From positions 8,680,001-8,744,000 of the forward strand of contig JBANAY010000003.1 of NCBI GenBank assembly GCA_037952775.1: 64,000 nucleotides of DNA. Reading direction: 5' to 3'. Below are positions 1-12,439 of this stretch, piece after piece. The stretch's first letter is position 1. Each line of letters starts with the position of its first letter. A program made the position numbers and the translations under genes. A model generated the notes under the pieces. It was not told the origin of the DNA, searched no databases, and worked only from the letters and a program-made list of their open reading frames with translations. This stretch comes from Clonostachys chloroleuca (lineage: Eukaryota > Ascomycota > Sordariomycetes > Hypocreales > Bionectriaceae).

Positions 1-3000
1 GAGTAGACAGGCGGTAGTCTGTGAAGAGTCGCAGCATCCCGGTTGGGACACGCGACCTCTTAGTGCGCTGGATATTCATTGCACGAATTCCGTCATTGGA
101 GGTGACTTTTTTCCTGGTCAGCCCAGAAGCGTGTTAGTCCCGCCCTCGTGTATGATGGATTGTCCTGCAGTGATTTGGAGATGGAATCCGAAGAAAGCCC
201 GATTGGAACAAACGCATTCACGATGCCGATAAGCAGGACTGTCTCGCTTTGTTTCGCGGTCCATTGAGATAACTATTCGAGTCGGCCGCATGAATGAACA
301 TGTCTGCTTGCTCTGGCGGCCGCCGCCATTGAATATTAGATGCCCTCTTTGTGCTTCTGAGCCAACATATGCGCATACAATTCAATGCGCCGCGATGGCC
401 GCAGGGTAAGTCGCAGAACACGAGACGAACAGATTAAAGCCAGTAGATGTACGAATAGCCGGTTGCATGACTATGAGCGAATTATCTTCGATTTCCTTTG
501 TTAGGCAGGTCTCATTGGACGCGACGAGAGTCAGAGGCTACCCAATGGCTGGTAGGGGCAACCCAAGGGGAGAGACCAACAGTTCTTAGAAAGCGAGTTT
601 GTAAATTTCGCATGGCATATGCAAGAAATCCCTTGCGCTTGTCCATGAAAGCCCCAACACTGGCCTTTTAAGTACAGAAGGTTTACTCCAATTCTCGTAT
701 TCACTTGCGCATTGCCCCTAGAGTCCTTCCAATTGAGGAAACTCGACTTCATCCGGAAATACGAACCCGCATATGTGTGTATGCTCGCAGCGACAAAGTG
801 TATATGCAGATGCAGATGCAGATGCAGATGCAGGGTAGGTCCAAAGAATCGGTCTCCCACTTGCCGCGGTGAATTCACCCCCAAATCACCACACCAAAGG
901 CTGAGACATTAAGAAAATCGCGATCGCAATCGCTGAAACGATGCGCAGCTGCTTTTCCCGGTCGTTGGGCGAATTATCCCGGCAGGCAATCACCCAGAAG
1001 CGTTCTAGACTAAAGCCACACCGAGGGATCGGCGTTTTGCATACATAGCTGACAGAACACGTGAACCGGGGTTTGTAAGCTGCGTATCATCTCGACGATT
1101 GTGTCAGATCTCACAAACTCAACTCTGCGCAGCTGATGCCTCCGCATGCTGAGGGGACGCATGCCGAGGGTACCACCAATCAGACTTGTGATGCATATTG
1201 TGAATGCAGTGGAACACCAATGGTCAGAGCGAAGGCAGCTGAGCAGATTTGGAATGAAGCCAGTATGTCTCTTGTTATAGTGTTTATCGAGGCGTTGTGC
1301 GCAATACCACGCAGCAATCGGTGTCGCAGATCTCGACACGGCAATTGGAGAGCTTGGCGAACGAATCGTTGCGAGTTGGTTGGCACGTGTTTCTGAATTT
1401 CGATGGCGTGACCCTCGAAAAAATTGAGTGAGAGGTAGCCTATTTGCCGATATTATTGGCCATGCCAAGAGCTTTGATAGAGTGGTCAACATAAACGTCA
1501 CGGTTAATGAGGAAGCTTTCAGTTTGGCTGAATGAAGCCGCCTAGGATCACTTGAGCATTCCTAGGCTTCTATCGGGCTATCATTAACGAAATTAACGTA
1601 CTGAACTTTCCCATCCATTTGATAAGAGAGGTAATGAAAGTGTCCTTGCCGGGTAGTTCGAGATATTAAGACAATGTAATTAATCTATTGATCTAGCTAG
1701 ACATTTACTCAGGAGAGCATTGTTCTTGATTCAGTGTCACTTACAAGGCCGCCTCATAGCTTGAAATTGCAACGCGCATTTAACAGATACTCGACCTTGA
1801 TGCCTCGGCCTGATGGGAGAACGGTAGTCGATGGCGTGGAATTCAATCGGCCTTCGCCCACGATGGCGCCGAAAACATTTGAACTTTGAAGCCGAATGAG
1901 TATATGAATCGAATTGGAATGTTTGGAGATCTCCGTGCACTAATGCCGGAACAAAGTGTCTAGCTTTGGCTAGGTTGAGACTTAGTGTGTTGCATGAATA
2001 AGAACTATTGGATATCGGATGCTTACCGAAGATGTGCTAACTGAAAGAAGCAAGATACACCTTATGTGAAGATATTCTCCGCAACTAGGAAATCCATTTC
2101 TCCCTCCAGGGGCAGAAACTAGAGGTGAGCTTCTCTAAGATTGAACAGGTGACTCAATTACCTACCAAAGACAGGATAGAATATTTGTGGGCGGCATGCT
2201 TTATTTACCACAATGCAATATAGACAAGTATTGCTATGATGGAAACGTCTTAGTATCGCTGGGCGTGAACCGTCCGCTTCTGTCCTGATACGTCTGCTGT
2301 TTCAGCTGAACCGTATGTCTAATCTGAATTTTGAAAACGCCCAACTTAAATCTAGCCCCTGAGCATTTCTGCTTTAACCTGAGCATTCCCAGATATACCC
2401 CAGCCGAAGGTGATAGGTACAAGCTAACAACCTGCGCTCGTGGGGCGTGTGATTATCACCAATGGTTTATTGGCATCCACTATAGGACTAAGTTGTCCTG
2501 TCACTGTGAATGAATGAATGGTTTCAGATGTTTGAATTCATGTTTCAGCAAAATGACATACTGGGAACTCCTTGCTATCCTAATTGACGGCCCGGGGCGG
2601 GAAATGGTGACCGGATGCAGATGTAAGACACTCATCAGCAGACTGTTGTTGGTCACTGGGTCCATTCTTACTCCCCGTCTACAACTTAACCGTACGTCCG
2701 ACAGGAACGAAAAAGGAAGAGATGAAGATATCATCGCATACCATCTCCAGCCAACCGGCGCATCGAGGTGGTTTAGTCTCGACGCCGTTCAAGCGCCACG
2801 ATTGGCTGGAATGAACTGGAATGATGGAGAGTTCGGCCAGTCTGTGCTCTTGGCCTCTGACATTCCTTCTGTTTCCGATTGCGACCTTCGGAGGTTTTTT
2901 CTAAATCAAATTATATTTTGTTGGCGGCTAGAGAGGGAGATCTTCGATTAGCCTCGATTCAGCCTCGCAGAGCCGAGAGCCGAGATCGATTCAACCTACA

Positions 3001-3146
3001 GGTCGAGATGGCATACCGGATGCAGGCCAAAAATACGTCCACCCAGGATATTTAAGTAGAATCGTCGTTGCCCTCTACCAAATGCTCCGTCATTTCCCTC
3101 TTAATAAGTCTGTAAGAAATTTCTCTGGGTCGCTGCGGTATCCAAG
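1..3146. other. Gene-free stretch, no supported feature
   Basis: No reading frame here shows a family signature, a signal peptide or a convincing chain of exons. The longest frames (for example 1010-1501 minus and 2514-2951 plus) have uneven composition and no recognisable motif. The last few hundred bases should contain the promoter and 5' leader of the epimerase gene that starts at 3147. A short hexanucleotide repeat at 805-834 is listed separately. Confidence 0.5.
805..834. repeat. (TGCAGA)n hexanucleotide microsatellite
   Basis: Four perfect copies of TGCAGA are followed by one TGCAGG. The tract produces spurious Leu-His or Cys-Arg dipeptide runs in overlapping frames, which are not evidence of a gene. 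Confidence 0.9.
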
Positions 3147-4800
3147 ATGTCTAACCGTTCGACCACCATAGCTGATGCCAATCTCTCCAACATGCCGGTT
3201 GCGGTAGTCAACCTGTATAAGTTGCGAGAGAAGGTGAAGGGATTTCCTCTCATCCTCGTGACGGGAGGAGCCGGCTACATTGGCTCTCACACCGTCCTGG
3301 AAATCCTCAAAACGGGATGCGGAGTCGTGGTCATTGACAACCTCGTCAACAGCCACATGGAGTCTTTGCTCCGTGTCTACCACATCTACAAGCATGAGAA
3401 GATTAGACTCAGCCAGGACACCAGCAACCTCGCCCCGCTGCTCTTCTGCAATGTCGATCTCCGAAACCGTTCTCGCGTCATCAATGCGTTCCAACTGTGG
3501 CAGTCTCCCAACCCTGACCTTCAAGTCCTCTCTATGAAGCTTGATGTCATCGACATTGCTTCCAAGGTTGATGGCGCGTCATACAAGACTCGCGATTATC
3601 CGATTAACACTAACGGACAACCGGCTGACCTACCGGACGTGGTGCCTGACTTGCCTCGGGGTAAAATCATTGCCGTGGTTCACTTCGCTGCCTTGAAGGC
3701 CGTGGGAGACTCGATGAGCCAGCCACTACAGTACTACCAGAACAACATCACAGGATTGTTGAACCTCCTTGACGCCATGTCCATGACCCAGGTCACCCGC
3801 ATGGTATTCTCTAGCAGTGCCGTCGTCTACGGATCTGGAAAAGAGGCAAATATCGCAGAGGACTCCGTCCAAGTCGGCGGTAAGGGCGTAGGCTCGGGGC
3901 TCGTCACCAACCCTTACGGTCGAACCAAGTGGATGGCAGAGGAGGTCCTAAATGACTGCTGCATCGCGAACCCAGAATTTGAAGTCGTCTCGCTGCGATA
4001 CTTCAACCCCACGGGTTCTCACGCCAGCGGCCTAATTGGAGAGGAGCCAAAGGGCACCCCGAATAACATCGTCCCCGTCATTCTCCAGGCCTACCAAAGG
4101 CGACGAAGCAGGGTGTACGTCTACGGCTCAGACTACGACACCAACGACGGCACCGGAGTCCGTGACTACATCCACGTCGGCGATCTCGCCAGCGGCCACC
4201 TGGCAGCTCTCCGATCCATGTACGTCAACAAGCAGGCCCAGCATAGCCGAGAGAGCGTCAGTGGCGTCCGCGGCCAGCCAGGAGACAGCAACCAGCCCCA
4301 ATAACTACAGAGTGTACAACCTGGGCACCGGCCAGGGCTACAGCGTCCTCGACATCATCAAGGCCTTCGCCAACGCGGCCGACTGCGCCATCCCCTTCGC
4401 CATCTCCGACGCGAGGCCAGGAGATCTCGGCACAGTCACGGCCAGCACCGACAAGGCCGCCAGCGAGCTCGGGTGGGAGGCCGAGTTCGGCATCCAAGAC
4501 ATGTGCAGGGACGTCTACACGTTCGCCATGGAGAACCCCCAGGGGTACGAGCGCCTGCGCAAGCTCTCGACCATCGCCATGCAGGATCCCACCGCGCTGC
4601 GCAGGGCCAGCGTCGAGGCTGGGCTGTGGCAGGCGCAGAACCTGGCGGCCAAGTCACGCCAGTCTTCGGACAGCAGCAACGATTTGCCAGAAATTATTGA
4701 GGAGTTCACGCATCTGTCGACGAATCCCGAGGCTTTTGGTAAGATGATTCGCAAGATGAGTGTCATGAGCACTGAGGATCTTTGCCCACTGGCCGTCTAG
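3147..4800 (+). CDS. UDP-glucose 4-epimerase-like protein, frame broken near 4255
   Basis: This is an extended short-chain dehydrogenase of the GalE/GAL10 type, which interconverts UDP-glucose and UDP-galactose using bound NAD. The Rossmann motif TGGAGYIGS lies at residues 39-47, the serine stretch at about 222-224, and the YGRTK (YxxxK) catalytic pair at 257 and 261. The reading frame opened at 3147 stops at 4304. The conserved continuation (NNYRVYNLGTGQGYS and the rest) lies in the next frame and runs to the stop at 4798-4800. The whole span is one base over a multiple of three, so skipping one base around 4250-4262 gives about 550 residues. An alternative is a 76-nt intron (GTACGT at 4220 to CAG at 4295), but I see no good branch point in it. 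The inserts between core motifs and the long C-terminal tail suggest a paralog rather than the main GAL10. It reads away from the unassigned left end and is tandem with the next gene. Confidence 0.85.
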
Positions 4801-5291
4801 ATTGAGAAAACGAGGAATATGAGGATATTCTCACTTCTGGTAGACGGTAGAGCCATATTAGCTCTAAAAGCATAATTGGAGAATGCTATTTAGGAGAATT
4901 AATCTAGCTAATCAATACCAAACTGCATTTCAATCAATCTGCTGGGTCAATTAAAGTCTCTGAGCCGTGGTCGCATTCGGGTTCGTATCCGCACGTACGC
5001 TTTGTATGATCCTCGGGGTCAGTGAGATACCATCAACGAGTACGAGGATAGACAAAATGACCAAGTGGGCATGAAACCTGTCCAAATCTCAAAACTCGCG
5101 AGAAACAACTTGAAAGAGACTCTTGCAACCAGTTCATCCCAATTGAACCAGTGATACCCCTGCCATACGCATGACCTCATAACCGAAACGAACCCGAGCA
5201 CAGGCCTGCGCCTCTTCCCCAATCCCGCCTCGGATAGCAATCTGACTTGCCTCGTTATCGCCTTCATCACTCCCAACACCATCGTCAAACC
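4801..5291. other. Intergenic spacer between epimerase and Zn2Cys6 gene
   Basis: About 490 bases lie between two plus-strand genes. They should hold the 3' end of the epimerase mRNA and the promoter of the regulator. I see no additional reading frame that I would call a gene. Confidence 0.5.
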
Positions 5292-6830
5292 ATGTCTCCC
5301 GCCAGGCACAAGCGGCTTGGCCACAAGAAATCCAGGAACGGGTGTCTGCGCTGCAAGGCGCGGCGGGTCAAGGTGAGCCGCCCCCCATTCGATTTGCCCT
5401 CGCGACATGAGTCAATTGATGGATTGCATGTGGAACTGCCCCTGTTCCTCCGCTGACGTCCGCGACAGTGCGATGAGAAACGCCCGTGTGGGCACTGCAT
5501 CCGACACGGAGTTGAGTGCAGTCTCGTCTCCTCTGAACCGCCGCCGCCGCAACAGGCTCAGACGCCCGTCTCCGTCAGTGCCAGCCCTATTGCCGTTGAG
5601 GGGCCGAGCCTTGTTCTCACAGACGTAACGGCGACCGAGGCTGCTTCGCCTCAGCAAGGGGACAATGTCACAGGTGGGGAGCCATCAACCACGCGACAGG
5701 CTTGCACGCATCGCTAACCATGACTTTATTCACCAGGACACATCGATAGTGTGTGGTCGAGCCTTCAAGGCCAACAGCATGGAAATCAAATACCTGCGCA
5801 GTGGATGCAGAGCCTCCTACTCATGCAGCACTACTGCAATCACACATACAAAACTCTCTCCCGCTCAGCTACCGAGGAACTATGGAAAGAAACGGTTCCA
5901 AAGACTGCTTGCCAGCATGTAAGTAGCCGGGAAAAGCAAGATTTGTCGGTCGTGAGGGATCGATAGAGGCGAGACGAAGACAAGACACATTGGCTGACAA
6001 TCTTCAAGGAGTTCTTAATGCACGGGCTTCTAGCCGTATCAGCTCTTCATTACGCGCACATGTACCCCCAACAGCACACCGAGTACATTGTCGTCTCAAC
6101 ACACTACCAGAGTCTCGCCCTGCGCTACTTTGCAGACCGCCTAAGCGACATTGACGAGGAGAATTGCGAGGCGTACTTCTACCTCGCCTCCTTCATCTTC
6201 ACGCTCAGTCTCTGTCACATTACCCATCCTCCTCACCCCGTGAAACCGCTCACGCCGGACCATGTTTGCCAGGCCTTCATGCTCCTGCAAGGAGTCAAGG
6301 GCATACTCGACTACAAGCCTCTTGGGGAGTGGCGACAGCGCGGTCCTCTCGCCTCGTTGCTCCAGTCATACGATAACATCTCGAGCCAGCCTCCCAGCTC
6401 GAGCGCTTTCACCCGCCGTTTGGACAAGATCTCGACTATAGCAAGAGAGCTACCCCGATCAATGGAGGTGATCAACGAGCAGTCGGCATGCATCCTGGCG
6501 CTGGAATCTTTGAGAACAACCTACCAGGTGTGCGCCTTCTCATCGGTGGATGCACAGTCTGCTATCTGGTCGTGGCCCATCACGTTGCCATTGATCTTCA
6601 TCGAGATGCTGGGCCAGGGGAATCATATTGCTCTTATTATCCTTGCGCACTTTGCTGCGTACGGGCGACCTTTTGAGCATCGCGACTGGGTGAGCCAGGG
6701 ATGGAGCCGATGTGTAATCGACATGGTCGAGCGCGAGCTGGATCAGTGCTGGCATGGGTGGATTCAGTGGCCGAAAAAGAGCATTGATGAGGAGATCAAT
6801 GTGGAGGATATGGCCTTTGATGAGCCGTGA
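5292..6830 (+). CDS. Zn(II)2Cys6 transcription factor, sterol-regulator (UPC2)-like
   Basis: This is a fungal binuclear zinc cluster regulator expected to bind DNA in the nucleus. Four exons fit well: 5292-5372, 5469-5673, 5737-5918 and 6009-6830. All introns are GT..AG, with branch-like CTAAC or CTGAC in introns 2 and 3, giving 429 residues. The cluster CX2CX6CX5CX2CX6C is complete, with cysteines at about 18, 21, 28, 34, 37 and 44, and intron 1 splits it just before the third cysteine. A basic segment precedes it, and a Pro/Gln-rich linker follows. The C-terminal part contains a segment (EFLMHGLLAVSALHYA) typical of the UPC2/ECM22-like fungal_trans_2 group. The start is chosen because it is the only ATG that places the first cysteines close to the N terminus. 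The target is unknown. The convergent SDR-like gene next door is a possible but unproven target. Confidence 0.88.
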
Positions 6831-6974
6831 TATTCCAGGGACTGTCTATTTTGCATTACTAAATAAGGGAAGAGAAGCTGCGTAATGAAACAAAGTCACA
6901 TTTCTTCTTGCATGGCAACACCACAAACTCATTTAGTTCCAGGAAGCCTCTTCCAAGCTGTACGCGCCCGAAAA

Positions 6975-8447
6975 TTACAAGGAATCCCAGAGTGTCATCT
7001 TCACAGTGTCTAGATCCAAGACGGCTTGGACCTCGTCGTCAATGCTATCCAAATACATCTTCTCGTCCCATTTCGGCTGCCATCCAAGCTTAGGCCCATT
7101 GGCGGCGACAAGATCTCCACTAAGAAAGAATCAGATCAGTGTATCCAAACTTTGCCCTTGAAAGACGACTTACCTGGAGGTGCCAATTGCCTTGATAAAG
7201 ACCAGCGGGAACCCTGTATGCTCAGCAGCCATTTCCCAGCTGGGCCAGACCTTGGCGGTCGGTTCGGAGACGAGATCTCGAGCGTGCATGCTCTGGGCAA
7301 GACGCTCCATGACCTCCCACCAGGGGGATTTATGGACCACTGCGAAGTAGTAACCCTTGTCGTTGCTTGGGATCGATTCCTTCAGCAGGATCTTCTCCAG
7401 AATGGCACCGTAGAGGGCTGTGAGGTCGGAAATATGGATCGCCGGGGGTTCTGCAACCTAATTAGTACTTGAATGAATATTTTATTATTGAACCTGTGAG
7501 GAAAACCTACGCCATCTTTCTCAAACTTGTAGACGGTCTTGAGCTTCATGCTAGCTCTAGTGATGGCAGGGATATTCACGGACAGCTTCCTCCATTCTCC
7601 TGTGCCTCTTCCGTCTATTTTTTTTCAGTGGGAGGTTAGTTGCTGAACACTGATAATGATCCGTTGCTGGGATTTGCACTCACAGACTGTAGGAACGGGA
7701 ACGTTGTAAGTTGTCACGCCCTGTGCCTTCCCCAGCTCTGCTACAATCAGGTTCGTCTTGGGCTGATGTTAGCAAATAGCCACCTGCGGATTTGTTGACC
7801 ATGTTAGCTCACCTTGCGTACGGGGTTCGACTCTCCAATTTCCTTTTGCTTCTCGATTATAGAATCATCCGAATCCTTGACTTGGCCGTAGGGCCAGCCC
7901 CCTTCCTCCGAAAACATGGTCGCGACCGAGGTCTGCCGTCATGGTCAGCGAAGCAAGCCTAAAAAGGGGCTATGGTGGGAGACGCACATGGATGTAATGG
8001 GTCTCGATCCCACTGACTCGACGTCGTTCGCCGAGGGCTTTGATCAGATTGGTCACCATCTGGGGGAGAATAGCACCTGCTGTGTGGATGACGATGTCGA
8101 CTAGATGCCGGAAAATTAGCCAGAGTCACAAGCAACGCGTCCGCGAATTGTACATACTTTCATTTCTCACAATGGCATCGAGGACTGACTTCTCATCCGT
8201 GAGATCCACCTGGAGCACGTTGATGCCGAGTTTCGACACACTCTTCACCTGCTCGTCGGATCGAGCCGCGGCGAATATCTTGGCGTTTTTGATGGGACCA
8301 TCGGTGCGAGCGAGTAGGTCAGCCAGGAGGGAGCCGCCACTTGTTGAGTTATGCATGTCAGATATATTTTTATCAATGACCAGGGGATGGAATAAGTCAC
8401 ATGAAGCCACTGCTGCCAGTGATGAGGACGTTTGAAGCTGAAGTCAT
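6975..8447 (-). CDS. NAD(P)-binding extended SDR / epimerase-dehydratase-like protein
   Basis: Eight exons on the minus strand can be joined without any frame problem: 8401-8447, 8158-8339, 7988-8100, 7813-7932, 7684-7762, 7511-7614, 7174-7457 and 6975-7119. They give 357 residues. Splicing of exons 1 and 2 restores the dinucleotide-binding motif GSSGFIGGSLLADLL near the N terminus, which no single open frame shows. Further support is a Rossmann strand pattern (NVLQVDLTDEKSV, then DIVIHTAG) and the C-terminal GPKLGWQP segment seen in fungal nucleoside-diphosphate-sugar epimerase-like proteins. The substrate is unknown. Seven introns in a 1.07-kb coding sequence is a high density for this window. 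The gene converges on the Zn2Cys6 regulator, with only about 140 bp between stops. Confidence 0.85.
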
Positions 8448-10790
8448 TGTGTTGATGGTTGTTGGATAATGCAAAAATATTGTTGCATGATGGTTTCTTG
8501 TTTATTGTGACATCATGTTTAGACATACACAACGATGGTAGTTATAAGCCTAATTGATGTCGGCCTCGGAGTTTTCGCTCTACACTGGAATCCGATGAAG
8601 TTTCCATGTACACACCAATTAACAGACCACCCAAGAATGCACTGGATACTTGGTCATCGATTGGATTTGTCAGAGCACTCATACTGTAGGGTAGGCATCC
8701 ACACAGGCGCGGACCTGGAAATCCGCGCGTTTCCGCCACGGAAATTTGTCATCGTTCCAGGATTATCAGATCTGCAACCTGCTCCACATGCCCTGTTTTG
8801 GCAATTGCTAGGTCGAATATTGGGTCTTGAGCGATTCTGGAGGCCCGCGGGAATCCGTTGAGCGCGAGGCGAGACGTAGATTTGATAATGACAGGTACAT
8901 CCATCTTCCTCGCCACCGAAACGTAGCCCGGTTTGCTCAAAAATCCCGTCAATGTGATTACTGTGCTTAAATAAATGTCTAGGTTGAATTCTCGTGTGAT
9001 CCATGAAGCTTCTACGATGGAAGATTGGCGGGGGTTTGGACCTTTGGGCTACTTGTGGCCAAGACATGGTGTTTGTGAATAATGATGGGCCGTGTCACAC
9101 AGTGCTATCGCAAGCTCAACATAAACTCGAGAGGTCCCTTCTATCCCAAAGGGCGACATTTGGCAGATATTTCCTGTTAGAAGATAAACTCAATCCTTCG
9201 CAATGGGAGCTTGATTTAGTGTCTATCACAAGCGTCTAATAATTTAGATTCTATATGTACCATGGGCTGAAATTAACATTGGAAAAAACGAGACAAGTGT
9301 GTCGCTCGCCTGCTCGTAACGCAAACCTCACCCAGATAACGGGCCACGCACGACTCAGAATTGAAGCCAGTAACTAGTTTTGGGAAGATATTAATGGCCT
9401 TCAAAGCCGAGAGAACGCTTCAAAATCTCTAGGGCACTTGGCAACCCGCTTCTCATGAACTCGGGGCAGGGAAAGCGCCATGGGTAGCAGCAATTGAGGT
9501 CGGGCGGCTCGACTCGAGTGGGTTATGCTGTGAAATTCTGACGTTTGCGCCATCCCATATCCATTGACTTGATCGTTTCATTGCGGCAGCTAATATCTTT
9601 GTTTGGCAAATAGTATCAATTATCGGGTTGTATGTGTGCGATTCCAGTAGCCCGAGCGCGGCGCTGGAGGTTAGTTTACCGAGGGTCGTTTAGTCGTGGT
9701 AATCGAGCGATCGGAGGTTGTAGAGAGCAGGAGGCCTTTCTCGAGTGGCCTTCGTAATGTTTCAAAAATACTGCCTTCATGTTAGATACAATACGAGACA
9801 GCAAAGGGATGAATTGTTCTTGTGAAGGTAGCCTTGATCATTTGAGTTCGGTGGGTTTTCGGTCATCTCGGCCTTCATCTTGCACGGTCTCTACAGTACT
9901 CTGTCAACAAATACCCATAGTGAAAGGTTTCTTGCGGTACCTGCCTCATGATGGATGATGAGCGGGATTTTGGTCTGATTCAACCCAGACCTGGTCGTCC
10001 TCCAGGCCTGGATCGCATGATGAGCCTGCACAACCAACAGAACTCGCATCTTGAAGGTGACGGCACTGGGAATTGGCGGCACATTGTCGCTGGGTAGAAG
10101 CAATTAGAGCAGGCGATTGAACGAGAAGTCTACCTAAGATGATCGTCTATTAGTTGACTCGCGGTTCACGATGGAGCTCGAAGGAGAGGACAGAGAGTAA
10201 CGTGATACTGACCCTCCCTGATCTTCCATCTCTCTTTATCCCGTCTGAAGAAGGTATCACCATTGGGAAAGTGCCCACACAATGGGAAAGGCTTCTTGCG
10301 TGAGCGCATCGTATCGCGTAACAAACCGGCTGGCAAGGAATTGAGGAGCGCGGGTCGAGGAACTGAAGGTTAAGGGCACATGCGTTGGTGCAAGGTGCAA
10401 TCGCGGGGGTCACTAGATGGCCTGAATCCGAGATCTTCAGGGGTCGTAGCGCCGGCAGTTGGCGGGTGGCACCACTGAGACGTTGAGGGTGATCCACTGA
10501 TCGGCAGGGGTGCCCAGAGTCGCAACGTAAATGGAGCCTCACAGCATTGAGAGTTGGAGGACGACGACGAGGGGCTGCTGATCGCGATTTGGGTTCTAGC
10601 TAATGGTGATCTAGATTTCCAATTCTTACGAGTGGTCTGCAATATTGAGTGTCTGGGCGTGTGGAAAGGATACAGAGATACCCCAGGGAGTAATTTGCTT
10701 GACACGTCCCTCTAAACTTGGTTGTAATTGAACGTGATGACGGTCAGTAAACATGAAGACGAAAATTGTCAGCCAGAATCACGAAAGAAG
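8448..10790. other. Gene-poor region with possible minus-strand coding relic at 8.60-8.95 kb
   Basis: No gene can be supported. On the minus strand, 8749-8952 and about 8550-8690 encode two short protein-like stretches (residues such as KMDVPVIIKSTSRLALNGF and DDQVSSAFLGGLLIGVY) in different frames. They look like remnants of one gene, but I do not recognise the family. The rest, up to the poly-T/poly-A tract, shows only short frames with no motif. Confidence 0.3.
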
Positions 10791-10791
10791 G

Positions 10792-10822
<31 letters not shown>

Positions 10823-10825
10823 AAA
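10792..10825. repeat. T24-A10 homopolymer junction
   Basis: A run of about 24 T is followed directly by about 10 A. The T-A switch lets the two halves pair as a small hairpin. It could be the tail of a retroposed sequence or simple slippage, and no element body is recognisable on either side. Confidence 0.85.
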
Positions 10826-12126
10826 TGCACGAAGTGAGGGGAGGAAAGGAGCGAAAGGACATGGGAAAAGCAGAGTGAAGACCTGGGATGTGAACCAAGA
10901 CAGCGAGCAGTTGTCACAAGCCCAAGCGAAGTCAATCTCACAAATGTTTGATGTTATTCAAGACGAGCCTCCTGTTGTGATGTTCGCGCATTTGAACCGT
11001 GTTTATTTGCGAGATTGGGCCATTTGAAAACACCAACATCCATTCACCTGCTCTGATCTACCAATACAGGAGAATCACTCTACTTTAAACATTGTGTTCC
11101 ATTTGTGCCAAGTTTCCTTCTGATCATTTTGTCTCACCCCAATGTTCCATCTTATTCCGACCACCGCCAACCATGAAACCATCAGTCCATTCCAACCCGC
11201 ACCGAAAAAAAATAAAATCCTGAGCGTTGAAAAAGTTAGAATCGTAATTGGAGAAGAGAGTGAATGAGGGGAAAAAACTTACCGTGAGGTGATGAGACAC
11301 TCGCCATGCCCAACGAATTGTCTTTGAATTCCACTCGATGCTGCGCGCCAATATTTTCCAAGGTCAGAGACAAAATCAGTATTGCAATTGAAACAAGAAT
11401 ATGCAGAGGAAGAAAGAACTTACCACGAGATGCTTGAGATGCGCCCACCTCCTCCAACAACTATAAGTAACCCGCGCCCGTAATGTCGGAGCGCGTCCCA
11501 CCCACCCAGGCTTTTGTGTACCGCAGCAGCCCTGACTACGTGGATCTCACCCAAGTAGTGCCTTTCCTACACAAGGATTGTGCCCAGTTCCTAACTTCAC
11601 CCAGCGAAAGGTATGCTTGTTGCCACGCCACTCAGCTGCTTGCGCGCCAAGGACCGTCCACACAGTCCCCGACAGGGCGCATGCTGCCCGAAGAACATCA
11701 AGACTCGGAGGTCCATCATATTGTTCAACGGTCGTACCGGATGTACACCAAGGAAGACTAGCTCCCACCAGCATGCCCTCTCTCGCCAATCGGACAACGC
11801 AGGGACCTCGCTCTCGTTTCAGAGAAGCCGTACTATGGAGGCCGATGGAGTGTTAGACGGTTCGAGCTACCGAATCTCTCTGGCCGACACACAAGAGCCT
11901 TGCAAGGCTGAGGTTTGCTTGGGTGCCCAAGCAACCGACTGGCCAACCTTGTGGCGTCATCGCCCAATTACCTATAGGATCCGGCACTAGGACTCGTCCG
12001 TTGATGTCATCATCCTGAATGCCTTACGCTTCTGACCTGAGGGGTTGTCAGATGTGTCACAGCGTTCGTGAAGGAGGAGCTGTTAGCGTCAGGGATACTT
12101 ACACCGAGGTGACAGTGATGGGACTG

Positions 12127-12148
12127 TGCGCGCGCGCGCGCGCGCGTG
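12127..12148. repeat. (CG)n alternating purine-pyrimidine run
   Basis: About ten CG/GC dinucleotides occur in a row, followed by TGTATGTGTG. Such runs can adopt Z-DNA and are prone to slippage. On the minus strand the run forms an odd tract immediately before a CACAG candidate splice acceptor. Confidence 0.85.
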
Positions 12149-12226
12149 TATGTGTGATGTGGTTTGTTGGATGAGAAACGCGTCTTTTGTTGAAAGGTTA
12201 GACGAGTTTAAATGTAGATGTGAAGT

Positions 12227-12423
12227 CAAGTTGTGTTGTTACTTACCTGTCTGGGAAAACTTCTTGTCGAATGATGTTTTCTTGTCTTGGTTTAAAGAAA
12301 GTGTTGAATGAGATGTGTCTTGCGTGGAATGGTCAGAAGAGATTGCATCAACATGATGCCAAGTTGTGTTGTTACTTACACGTGTGCAGAAAGCTCTGGT
12401 CGAGTGATGTCTTCTTGTCTTGG
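12227..12423. repeat. Two diverged copies of a unit with 133-bp period
   Basis: The segment starting at 12227 and the segment starting at 12360 share long matching blocks. Both begin CAAGTTGTGTTGTTACTTAC and both end in TCTTGTCTTGG, with scattered differences between. Each copy includes the same minus-strand GTAAGT donor. The spacing of 133 bp indicates an old tandem duplication. Confidence 0.7.
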
Positions 12424-12439
12424 GTAGTCGATGGTGTCG

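Noticed and set aside
10160..10705. Two overlapping minus-strand frames of 111-130 residues
   Set aside because: No start context, no splice partners and no recognisable motif.
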